From: Bdellovibrionales bacterium
GTDB lineage: Bacteria; Bdellovibrionota; Bdellovibrionia; Bdellovibrionales; JAMPXM01
Direction of reading: 5' to 3'
DNA length: 7,464 nucleotides
NCBI GenBank assembly: GCA_005792225.1
Contig: SXSP01000146.1
Span: 1-7,464 of the forward strand
Shown: piece after piece, positions 1 through 5,368 of the stretch
How positions within the stretch are numbered: position 1 is the stretch's first letter
Layout: each line of letters begins with the position of its first letter
Position numbers and translations under genes: made by a program
The notes under the pieces: model-generated
Database searches by the model: none
Told to the model about the DNA's origin: nothing
Seen by the model: only the letters and a program-made list of their open reading frames with translations

Positions 1-1
1 C

Positions 2-1441
2 CTGGTTTGCGCTGTCTCACGTGACGGTTATCTCCTTCGTGTCAGTGAGGGGTTGCGCATTCACCTCGGGGACAACTTGGTCGGCCGCCACTTCTCGGAA
101 GTTTTTCACGCCGAAGATTTTGCTCTGTTGACCCCTGAAGTGACCGCGGGCATTCGGAGCCAAAAAGGATTTACGAATAGAAGGGCGCGATGTTTACGAG
201 CCGATGGGTCGTGGATGCAGGCTGCGTGGTCGGGAGGCGCATCGAATGGCGACCAGATCATCTGCGTCGGAATGGAGATCGCCGATTCACCTTCCGTTGG
301 CGAAGACCAGCAACGCTGGTTCGAGAACATTCTTGATTACCTTCCCATCCCGCTCATGTTTCTCGAACCGGGCACCGCCCGAATGCTCTTCGCAAACCGC
401 AAGGCGCTTGAATTGAGCCAAGGGAAACTCGCCGACAAGTCCACGCCCGAAGACTACTTCGCGATTTACAAAGTGACTGATGCCCGGGGCGAACCCGTGG
501 CACTCGATCAGCTCCCGGCGGTTCGGGCCGCCCGCGGCGAAGTCGTCCATGATCAGGAACTCGTCTGGCACACCGATGCGGGCCCCATCTGGTTTCTCGC
601 ACGCACGGTCTCGATTCCGGCTCTTTACGGAAAACCCGCGACAATTCTTTTTCTCAACCAAGACATCACGAGTTTGAAAGCGGTCGAACAGGACTTGATC
701 CGTCTCATCCGTGCCCGCGATGAATTTCTCTCGATCGCGAGTCATGAGCTCAAGACACCGCTCACCAGCCTGCAACTTCAAGCCGAAATCCGTTTGCGAG
801 AATTAAAAAAGCGGCCGTCGCAAGTTATGGACCCCCGTCGCTTCGAAGAAGACCTCTCCAATGATCTCCGTCAGATCAAGAGGGTCGCGAGACTGATCGA
901 CGACATGCTCGACGTGTCCCGCATCCGCTCGGGGAAACTTGCTTTACGAAGAACGTGTTTTGATCTCGGTGAGCTCGCCCGCGAGGTCGCCGCTCGATTC
1001 GCACCTCAAGCGACGCTCGAGGGAGTGCGGATTGATGTCCACATCGATGGGCCGATTAGCGGTTACTGGGACCGTTTTCGTCTCGAGCAAGTTTGCCTGA
1101 ATCTCCTGACGAACGCGCTCCGCTACGGCGAAAAAAAGCCCGTTCGCCTTGAAGTCAAGGCCGCTCATGAATCGGCCTTTATTCACGTTAAAGATCTCGG
1201 CATCGGGATTGATCCGAAGGACCATGCCCGCGTTTTCGATCCATTCGAGCGTGCGGTGTCGGCGAATGAGATCAGCGGATTGGGTTTAGGTCTGCACATC
1301 GCGCGCGAAATCGTCAGAGCACATGGAGGCTCGATTCACCTCCGAAGTCAGCCGCGCGAGGGTTCCGAATTCATCGTCCAACTTCCAATTGCGAAAAACG
1401 AGGAGATTAAGAGTGACGAGCCCGTCCATTCTCATCATTGA
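2..1441 (+). CDS. PAS-domain sensor histidine kinase, 5' end cut by window edge
   Basis: This is the C-terminal 479 residues of a cytoplasmic sensor histidine kinase. The frame is open back to base 2. A TTG at 53 could serve as a start, but the codons before it (residues 1-17, including SRDGYLLRVSEGL) are good PAS sequence, so the true start lies left of the window. In this numbering, PAS 1 spans about residues 1-95. PAS 2 spans about 105-222 and ends in the typical 'NQDIT' of PAS/PAC domains. The HisKA motif ASHELKTPLTSL has its phospho-accepting His at 743-745 (residue 248). The HATPase domain shows an N box (LNLLTNALRYG, Asn 367/371), a G1 box (DLGIGI, Asp 398), an F box (FDPFER) and a G2 box (GLGLGLH). 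No membrane segment is visible, so it probably senses an internal signal. Autophosphorylation on His and transfer to the overlapping response regulator is the expected role. The ligand is unknown. Confidence 0.93.
   Translation: MVCAVSRDGYLLRVSEGLRIHLGDNLVGRHFSEVFHAEDFALLTPEVTAGIRSQKGFTNRRARCLRADGSWMQAAWSGGASNGDQIICVGMEIADSPSVGEDQQRWFENILDYLPIPLMFLEPGTARMLFANRKALELSQGKLADKSTPEDYFAIYKVTDARGEPVALDQLPAVRAARGEVVHDQELVWHTDAGPIWFLARTVSIPALYGKPATILFLNQDITSLKAVEQDLIRLIRARDEFLSIASHELKTPLTSLQLQAEIRLRELKKRPSQVMDPRRFEEDLSNDLRQIKRVARLIDDMLDVSRIRSGKLALRRTCFDLGELAREVAARFAPQATLEGVRIDVHIDGPISGYWDRFRLEQVCLNLLTNALRYGEKKPVRLEVKAAHESAFIHVKDLGIGIDPKDHARVFDPFERAVSANEISGLGLGLHIAREIVRAHGGSIHLRSQPREGSEFIVQLPIAKNEEIKSDEPVHSHH
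1401..1405 (+). promoter_or_regulatory. Ribosome binding site fixing the response-regulator start
   Basis: AGGAG lies inside the 3' end of the kinase gene, 7 bases before the GTG at 1413. It supports the short 130-residue receiver over an N-terminally extended form. Confidence 0.7.
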
Positions 1442-1805
1442 GGACGATATTGATATCCAAACCAATCTTCGTCGACTTCTTGAGGGCGAAAATTATTTGA
1501 TTTTGACGGCAGAAAACGGTCGCGAGGCCCTCGATCTCCTTGAGACCAATGCGACGAATACCGCGGACATCGCGCAAACACCGGGATTGATTCTCCTCGA
1601 TCTCATGATGCCCGTGATGGACGGTCGCACGTTTGTGCAAACACTCCGGAGACATACGACGGAGAGATTGCGCAAAATTCCGGTCGTTGTGATCTCGGCA
1701 TCCAGTCAGGTTCTCGAAGAGGAAGGAATCGAATACCTCCGTAAACCATTTCACATCGATGAACTGCTTAAATTGGTTGATCAGCAGATAAAGAAGCCAC
1801 ATTAG
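1413..1805 (+). CDS. Single-domain response regulator (stand-alone receiver)
   Basis: This 130-residue protein is a bare CheY-like receiver domain with no output domain. The acidic pair is E10-D11-D12. The phospho-acceptor Asp is D63 in LILLDLMMPVMDG, the conserved Ser/Thr is S95 in VVVISAS, and the Lys is K111 in YLRKPF, so every residue needed for phosphorylation is present. The frame could be extended upstream to 1323, but that would be antiparallel-frame overlap with the kinase. I chose GTG at 1413 because AGGAG (1401-1405) lies 7 bases ahead and the receiver fold begins right there (SILIIEDD). The gene overlaps the last 29 bases of the kinase gene, which implies translational coupling and a cognate pair. 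With no DNA-binding domain it must act by protein contact or as a phosphorelay intermediate. Its target is not evident in this window. Confidence 0.92.
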   Translation: MTSPSILIIEDDIDIQTNLRRLLEGENYLILTAENGREALDLLETNATNTADIAQTPGLILLDLMMPVMDGRTFVQTLRRHTTERLRKIPVVVISASSQVLEEEGIEYLRKPFHIDELLKLVDQQIKKPH

Positions 1806-1841
1806 CCTCGAGTGCATAGACGCTGTGACAATTGTGGACTT

Positions 1842-1861
1842 TTCTAAGCGTATTCTAAGCG
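1842..1861. repeat. Tandem 9-bp direct repeat in the 3' intergenic region
   Basis: TTCTAAGCG occurs at 1842-1850 and again at 1853-1861, separated by TA, giving an 11-bp period (one helical turn). It lies 36 bases after the response-regulator stop codon. Two helically phased copies suggest a possible protein-binding site. No good promoter hexamer pair with normal spacing was found around it. The function is unknown. Confidence 0.45.
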
Positions 1862-1950
1862 CTCTCGTGACAGAAATTACCAGCGGATTGGGTAGGCTGT
1901 ATTCATCCCGCCGCAATGAAATCCTTCATAGCAAACCCAACACGTCTGCG

Positions 1951-1985
1951 GCCGGCTCAACAGAGCCGGCTCCCGCCATTTTTTT
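1951..1985 (+). terminator. Rho-independent terminator-like hairpin after the two-component pair
   Basis: GCCGGCTC (1951-1958) and GAGCCGGC (1963-1970) form a perfect 8-bp GC-rich stem with an AACA loop. Three more pairs (1948-1950 with 1974-1976) can form after a 3-base bulge. Seven Ts follow at 1979-1985. It lies 146 bases after the response-regulator stop codon, so it could end the kinase/regulator transcript or a separate short RNA starting in the gap. Confidence 0.7.
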
Positions 1986-2071
1986 ATGCAGGAATCTCTA
2001 CTTTTTCTACGCTTGAATGAGAACCTTCTGCACACTTTGGGAACCTAAGATATTTCCTACGGGAGGTATCT

Positions 2072-2266
2072 ATGCCGATGATGGCTCTTCTCTTCCTGGT
2101 CGTTTCTTTCGTCTCCGGACTTCTCGGTGTCAGCCAAATGACGGATCAAGGCATGGCGCTGGCGCAACTGATGTTCTGGGGATTCTTGGTTCTCGGTGTT
2201 GGACTTCTAATTCACGGAGCCACTCATCAGCCCGAAGATGGGCCGGCTCATCCAATGAAGCTCTAA
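2072..2266 (+). CDS. Small two-helix membrane protein, DUF1328/UPF0391-like
   Basis: This is a 64-residue protein with two hydrophobic helices, about residues 4-19 (ALLFLVVSFVSGLLG) and 31-49 (LAQLMFWGFLVLGVGLLIH). A short polar linker joins them, and a hydrophilic tail rich in His, Pro and acidic residues follows. The pattern 'ALxFLVVxxxxGLLG...A.xxFxxFLVLxxxxLI' and the length resemble the small DUF1328/UPF0391 (YtjA-like) inner-membrane proteins. That family assignment is from memory of the pattern and is not certain. The start is well supported: GGGAGG (2061-2066) sits 5 bases before the ATG. The gene lies alone after a terminator. Its TAA stop is followed within two bases by an inverted-repeat element. 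The molecular function of such proteins is not known. Members are often linked to envelope or stress responses, but nothing here shows that. Confidence 0.75.
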   Translation: MPMMALLFLVVSFVSGLLGVSQMTDQGMALAQLMFWGFLVLGVGLLIHGATHQPEDGPAHPMKL

Positions 2267-2268
2267 TG

Positions 2269-2424
2269 AACTGGCCCCTTTAATTGTTGTTGGCTCACAT
2301 CCGGGCCCGTCGCACGCCATCCGTTTCGCTTCAAGCGAAAGTGGATGGTATTCGGACAGGTTCGAATGTCCCCTGAGCTCTTTAACTCAACGATTCCACT
2401 CAACAACAATTAGAGGGGCCAGTT
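2269..2424. repeat. Imperfect inverted-repeat element, about 156 bp (MITE-like or structured RNA)
   Basis: The arms 2269-2292 and 2401-2424 are reverse complements over 24 bp with a single T/G mismatch (2280 against 2413), which would be a G-U pair in RNA. Between them are further stems. CCATCC (2317-2322) pairs with GGATGG (2343-2348) and encloses TTTCGC/GCGAAA. GGACA (2354-2358) pairs with TGTCC (2367-2371). GCTCA (2293-2297) can pair with TGAGC (2374-2378). ACTCAAC is repeated at 2385 and 2398. No transposase or reading frame of note lies inside. The element starts two bases after the TAA stop of the small membrane gene, and TAA also follows the right arm (2425-2427), which could be a 3-bp target duplication or chance. 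It may be a non-autonomous insertion element, a structured 3' RNA element, or both. Confidence 0.65.
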
Positions 2425-2438
2425 TAAGATTTATAGCG

Positions 2439-2464
2439 CCCGGCAGGTGAATGACCCTGCCGGG
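2439..2464 (-). terminator. GC-rich hairpin at the convergent junction, terminator-like
   Basis: CCCGGCAGG (2439-2447) and CCTGCCGGG (2456-2464) form a perfect 9-bp stem with an 8-base loop. The hairpin begins 20 bases after the stop of the minus-strand lipoprotein gene and could end its transcript, and from the other side could stop + strand transcription. Neither side has a real T tract, so intrinsic termination is uncertain. Confidence 0.4.
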
Positions 2465-2484
2465 ACTTGAATCACGAAGCTGTT

Positions 2485-3123
2485 TTACTGGGGCGTGCTC
2501 GCCGCGTCGGCGTCGTTGATTTGGTACTCGACATCCCAATCCGTCAGCGCGCTCGCGAAACGACCCGGGGCTCTCATCATTGAAGACTGTCCTGCAGAGG
2601 AGTCGGCCGTAGTTGCGCCGGATTCGGTGCCAGCCGTGCTCTCGTAATCGTCGGGAGCCGCTGTCGAATGAGACTCGCTCGTTGCTGTAGTCGCTCCGGT
2701 CTCTGCGCCAGTATTCGAGTCCGTGTTCGCGGATGCCGATCCGCTCGCGGCACCTGACGCGCCGACTTGATTCGATGACGTTGTCGTCGTCTCAGTTTTC
2801 ACCGAGCGCTTGGCCGAACGCTTTGCCGATTTTTTTTCGGTCGACTGCATTCCCGACATCGCGCCGGAATTCGCGCCACCCGAAGATGCGGTACCCGCGC
2901 CCGTCGTTGTGCCGGAAGCTGTATCGCTCGTTCCCGCCGCGCTGGTCGATGTGTCGCTCGCCGAATTCGGAACCGTTTCCGTGACTGACTCTGCTGGCTG
3001 AGTCATATCGCCGGTCGCATTCTCCTTCGCGACTTGATTTGCCTCATCCCGATTCGTGCATCCGACCGTAAGCGAACCCGCTACGAGTAGAGCCGCGATG
3101 AAATGAATTGGTGCCTTTTTCAT
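2485..3123 (-). CDS. Ser/Thr/Ala/Gly-rich low-complexity lipoprotein, function unknown
   Basis: This 212-residue predicted lipoprotein has MKK plus a hydrophobic stretch leading to a lipobox-like LTVGC, with the lipidated Cys at 22. Thr at -3 is slightly unusual. The residue after Cys is Thr, not Asp, so outer-membrane sorting is expected by the E. coli rule. Residues 23-180 are almost entirely Ser, Thr, Ala and Gly with scattered Asp/Glu and look disordered. They are interrupted by a basic patch KKSAKRSAKRSVK at 97-109, a repeat reminiscent of histone-like tails. The last 30 residues (RAPGRFASALTDWDVEYQIND, roughly 184-204) are the only part of ordinary composition and may form a small domain. 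The start is supported by GGAGG on the minus strand (3130-3134), 6 bases before the ATG. I do not recognise the family. A disordered linker or surface-exposed role is plausible but unproven. Confidence 0.8.
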   Translation of the reverse strand: MKKAPIHFIAALLVAGSLTVGCTNRDEANQVAKENATGDMTQPAESVTETVPNSASDTSTSAAGTSDTASGTTTGAGTASSGGANSGAMSGMQSTEKKSAKRSAKRSVKTETTTTSSNQVGASGAASGSASANTDSNTGAETGATTATSESHSTAAPDDYESTAGTESGATTADSSAGQSSMMRAPGRFASALTDWDVEYQINDADAASTPQ

Positions 3124-3139
3124 TTGCTTCCTCCGTCTA

Positions 3140-3171
3140 TTGTTGGGCGTTCCTTGTTGGGAATCGTTCCC
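3140..3171. repeat. Direct and inverted repeats upstream of the lipoprotein gene
   Basis: TTGTTGGG occurs at 3140-3147 and 3154-3161 (14-bp period). CGTTCC occurs at 3148-3153 and 3165-3170. The second unit overlaps a 13-bp near-palindrome GGGAATCGTTCCC at 3159-3171. The cluster lies 17-48 bases before the lipoprotein ATG on the minus strand, where an operator or a 5' leader structure would sit. A TTGACG (minus strand, 3185-3180) just upstream matches a -35 box but has no good -10 partner. Confidence 0.4.
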
Positions 3172-3245
3172 TCTCCAGCCGTCAAAGGTAACACTGACGA
3201 CCGGGCGGGTTCATGGCGAAGGAAACAAAACTTTTACGGGATTTT

Positions 3246-4130
3246 CTAGCTCTCGCGACAATTTATCCCGACCAAGAGTTGAACGCTCTCGGATGGGAGC
3301 CATTGACGGTAGTGCTCGCGCAACTCCGAACATCGAGCCGGAACGATAGGACATGAATAGCGACGGCCCTCGCGCTCGAATCTGCGGACGTTCAGGCTCA
3401 CGATGCGGGTGAATTCGTCATCGAAATAGGTATTGCAGTTGATGGCTTCACTCCAAGCATCAGTCACGTACTCAGCAAACGTGAATTCACGGATGGTCTT
3501 CGGCTTTCCGTTTTCGCACGCGAAGTACGGATTGGAGCCGCGACCGAAGACATCTTTCCAAAACCGGTAGCCATCAAAGTTCGCGGCGACATCCGCGTGC
3601 GATTTTACACCGGTCGTGATCCAGCCGAAGGCGCCCTCTTCTTCTTCGATTGCGTGCTGAATGAGCTCGCGATCGCTCCGCCCCTCGATTGAAAGCTCGT
3701 AAAGTTTGTAGCCGTGATCCATGAAGTGACCGAGCTTATCGGTTCCCACGCGATGACCGCGAAGATTAATGGAAGCGTCCAGCCCGTAGAAACGACCCAC
3801 GATCGATGAAGCAAACGAAGTTTCTCCGTAAACCGAGACGGCCATCGGCGGCTTCGCACGTTCAATCAGGGGCGAGCTGCCCGCGAAGCGCTCAAAGGCT
3901 CCGGAGTAGTATCGGAAGGAGACGAGCTCCCCCGCGACGATCTTTGCCGCAGCCGAGAGATCGCAACTCTTTGTCTCGCGCACCGCTTTGGCGAAAGCCT
4001 CGCGGACTTTCTCGTTGAGGGGTGTCTCGGCGTCTTTGAGCGAAATATAATAGGTCGAGATATCATCGATCTCGCTCGCTTGAGCGTTCGTGAGGATGAG
4101 AATTGCGAGGACGCCGAGGATGCTTTTCAT
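3246..4130 (-). CDS. Exported protein of unknown function with DKLGHF motif
   Basis: This protein has 294 residues. The N-terminus MKSILGVLAILILTNAQA is a Sec signal peptide, with cleavage likely after residue 18 (AQA|S), so the mature protein is periplasmic or secreted. The frame allows a TTG five codons earlier, but the ATG at 4130 starts the signal peptide correctly. The ribosome binding site is weak (GGGG only). The most striking part is RGHRVGTDKLGHF (residues 124-136), whose D-K-x-x-H spacing recalls small envelope proteins with a DKxxHF motif. It is followed by a Gly/Tyr-rich stretch and TTGVKSHADVAANFDGYRFW (172-191). Six cysteines (56, 205, 232, 260, 267, 291) are an even number compatible with disulfides outside the cytoplasm. 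The C-terminal third is rich in aromatic and charged residues. I do not assign a function. It follows a peptidoglycan peptidase gene, so an envelope role is a reasonable guess. Confidence 0.8.
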   Translation of the reverse strand: MKSILGVLAILILTNAQASEIDDISTYYISLKDAETPLNEKVREAFAKAVRETKSCDLSAAAKIVAGELVSFRYYSGAFERFAGSSPLIERAKPPMAVSVYGETSFASSIVGRFYGLDASINLRGHRVGTDKLGHFMDHGYKLYELSIEGRSDRELIQHAIEEEEGAFGWITTGVKSHADVAANFDGYRFWKDVFGRGSNPYFACENGKPKTIREFTFAEYVTDAWSEAINCNTYFDDEFTRIVSLNVRRFEREGRRYSCPIVPARCSELREHYRQWLPSESVQLLVGINCRES

Positions 4131-4187
4131 ATGGGCCCCGGCCAATTCAAATCACGGACCAACCCGCTTCAATTAGGCCCGTTCTGA

Positions 4188-4211
4188 GTGCCGAAAACGG
4201 GCACCGTTTTC
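4188..4211. repeat. Two mutually exclusive hairpins in the M15-to-unknown-gene spacer
   Basis: GAAAACGG (4193-4200) pairs with CCGTTTTC (4204-4211) around a 3-base loop. GTGCC (4188-4192) can instead pair with GGCAC (4200-4204). On the minus strand the first stem begins 19 bases after the M15 peptidase stop. No T tract follows, so it is a weak terminator candidate or a structured leader of the next gene. Confidence 0.4.
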
Positions 4212-4230
4212 AATGCTTCAAGTAAGTCTT

Positions 4231-5256
4231 TCAATCGAAATGGTGATGATCAAGGAGGGTCTGCATCTCCTCACTTGTCTCGTCGTTGATCTCTTGAAGG
4301 GGCTCCGTGTCTTCCTCTGCCGTTAAGAGTCGACATACCGGACGCAAATTCTTAAAGAACTCAGGTCGGAATTCAAAGTGCATCGTATCGAAGTGGTACC
4401 ACTTGCCGCCCCAGATAAAACCGTGACGTTCAAAGATCTCCACGATCTTTCTCGGAACCGGATCGAGGGTGGTCGGCTTAAAGTCTTTCACGGAGCGTTC
4501 GTTGATTGTTTTAAGAATTTTCTCGAGTGCGGGTTTGCGACCCGTACGTCGTTCGATTTCGGCCTGACGCTTCTTCGCGACTTCCCAAAGCCAATATACC
4601 GGGCCCGTGGCCCAGAGGTTATTGAAGTCGATGGCCGTGCCAAAACTGTGGTTGGAGAATCGATCGGTTCCGGCCACCTTTCGCCACGCGAAGGTCATTC
4701 GCGCGAGATCAATCTTTCCCGTGAGCCACGGTTTCAAATAACTCGCCACCGCTCGATCGGACTTCACTGCCCTCATGAGATCGACGCCGACTGAAGAAAG
4801 AGCCGCCGCGGCCCCATTTTTAGAATTAAACTTTACCTGTTGATTCAGGATTCTCACATTCACTAGGTTGCGCTGAACTTCAGCCAGGCTTCCGCCATAG
4901 ACTTCGAAGAACATCTGATCGAGCCGAAGGCGCCCCCCATCCGAGTTCACGACCTTGTTCGGAAGAGACGTATCACCCACGGCATAGGGGATGGAGAGCA
5001 TCGAAGCAAAATCCATTCGCTCAAGGCGATCATAAAAGCTGAGTTTGAGGCCGTCGGAGCAGCGAACGCGGCTCGTGTAGGGAGAGAGGGTGACGTCACC
5101 CGTTCGCGAGTCATAGCTCATTCCCGAATAACAAGCGGAGTAAGATTTCACGATCGCCGTGCAAGCCGCGCCCGCATCAAAAGGCAAATGGGCTTTTGCA
5201 ACGACGGGGAGTACGAGAGCGGACGAGATCAAAGTCCAGAGAACCTTCACGCCCAT
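4231..5256 (-). CDS. Exported M15-family peptidoglycan peptidase
   Basis: This 341-residue zinc peptidase is of the M15 (VanY / L-Ala-D-Glu endopeptidase-like, M15_4) type and is expected to cut peptide stems of peptidoglycan in the periplasm. The zinc site is visible as FSNHSFGTAIDF (His 203, Asp 210; the SxHxxGxAxD signature) and GGKWYHFDTMHFEF (His 293). Asp 290 stands at the DxxH catalytic position, as in M15C-like enzymes. MGVKVLWTLISSALVLPVVAKA is a signal peptide, with cleavage likely after residue 22. The frame opens 7 codons earlier with a GTG, but AAGGAA (minus strand, 5269-5264) lies 7 bases before the ATG at 5256, which I choose. About 160 residues (23-185) precede the catalytic core, which is long for this family, and have no recognised domain. 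The C-terminus is an acidic tail ending in HHHFD. Whether it is an endopeptidase or a carboxypeptidase cannot be told from sequence alone. Confidence 0.88.
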   Translation of the reverse strand: MGVKVLWTLISSALVLPVVAKAHLPFDAGAACTAIVKSYSACYSGMSYDSRTGDVTLSPYTSRVRCSDGLKLSFYDRLERMDFASMLSIPYAVGDTSLPNKVVNSDGGRLRLDQMFFEVYGGSLAEVQRNLVNVRILNQQVKFNSKNGAAAALSSVGVDLMRAVKSDRAVASYLKPWLTGKIDLARMTFAWRKVAGTDRFSNHSFGTAIDFNNLWATGPVYWLWEVAKKRQAEIERRTGRKPALEKILKTINERSVKDFKPTTLDPVPRKIVEIFERHGFIWGGKWYHFDTMHFEFRPEFFKNLRPVCRLLTAEEDTEPLQEINDETSEEMQTLLDHHHFD

Positions 5257-5263
5257 GAGCCCG

Positions 5264-5269
5264 TTCCTT
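5264..5269 (-). promoter_or_regulatory. Ribosome binding site fixing the M15 peptidase start
   Basis: On the minus strand AAGGAA lies 7 bases before the ATG at 5256. The upstream in-frame GTG (5277) lies before this site and has none of its own, so the ATG is preferred. Confidence 0.55.
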
Positions 5270-5305
5270 CCGCGCACTCAAATTCACACCTGATCATTTC
5301 TAATC

Positions 5306-5334
5306 ATTAAACTGCGAATTTTGAGTCCTCACAA
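5306..5334 (-). promoter_or_regulatory. Sigma70-like promoter for the M15 peptidase gene
   Basis: On the minus strand TTGTGA (5334-5329, 4 of 6 to TTGACA) and TTTAAT (5311-5306, 5 of 6 to TATAAT) are separated by exactly 17 bases in the AT-rich part of the spacer. Transcription would start near 5299, giving a leader of about 43 bases. This argues for transcription independent of the upstream M13 gene. Confidence 0.45.
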
Positions 5335-5365
5335 GAAGGCACGGGCCCACGCCCGACTTAGGACT
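5324..5365 (-). terminator. Nested hairpin after the M13 peptidase gene
   Basis: AGTCCT (5324-5329) pairs with AGGACT (5360-5365). Inside it CGGGC (5342-5346) pairs with GCCCG (5351-5355) around a 4-base loop. It begins three bases after the M13 stop codon, where a terminator is expected, but no T tract follows. Its lower arm overlaps the -35 box of the next gene's candidate promoter. Confidence 0.3.
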
Positions 5366-5368
5366 AGA

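Larger units (their letters stand above)
1806..2071. other. 266-base intergenic region without a supported gene
   Basis: Apart from the tandem repeat and the terminator hairpin, this gap holds the upstream region of the small membrane protein gene. GAACCT is found at 2021-2026 and 2041-2046, exactly 20 bases apart, and TAAGAT at 2046-2051 resembles a -10 box but has no matching -35. A frame starting with GTG at 1825 has no ribosome binding site and runs through the terminator, so it is not accepted. Confidence 0.6.

Noticed and set aside
287..781. Antisense frame of 164 codons across the kinase gene
   Set aside because: It mirrors the kinase codons. The + strand frame carries unmistakable PAS and HisKA motifs and the antisense product shows none.
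1825..2016. 63-codon + strand frame in the gap after the response regulator
   Set aside because: GTG start without a ribosome binding site, no domain-like or membrane pattern, and it reads straight through the terminator hairpin and its T tract.
2017..2283. 88-codon + strand frame overlapping the small membrane protein
   Set aside because: It is in another frame over a gene with a strong ribosome binding site and two clean hydrophobic helices. Its own start has no ribosome binding site and its composition is not protein-like.
2293..2379. Possible tRNA: a GGTTCGAAT T-loop-like stretch and a TTTCG-CTTCAAG-CGAAA anticodon-like arm (anticodon would be TCA)
   Set aside because: The acceptor stem is only 5 bp, the T arm does not pair around TTCGAAT in the standard way, the anticodon-like arm is part of a longer hairpin with CCATCC/GGATGG, and there is no D arm and no CCA. 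Resemblance is judged accidental.
2267..2427. Integron attC site, suggested by an imperfect inverted repeat right after a small gene
   Set aside because: The ends do not contain the RYYYAAC and GTTRRRY core sites, and there is no cassette array or integrase in the window.
4369..4800. 138-codon + strand frame inside the M15 peptidase gene
   Set aside because: Antisense to the conserved zinc-binding core. Its translation has no recognisable features.
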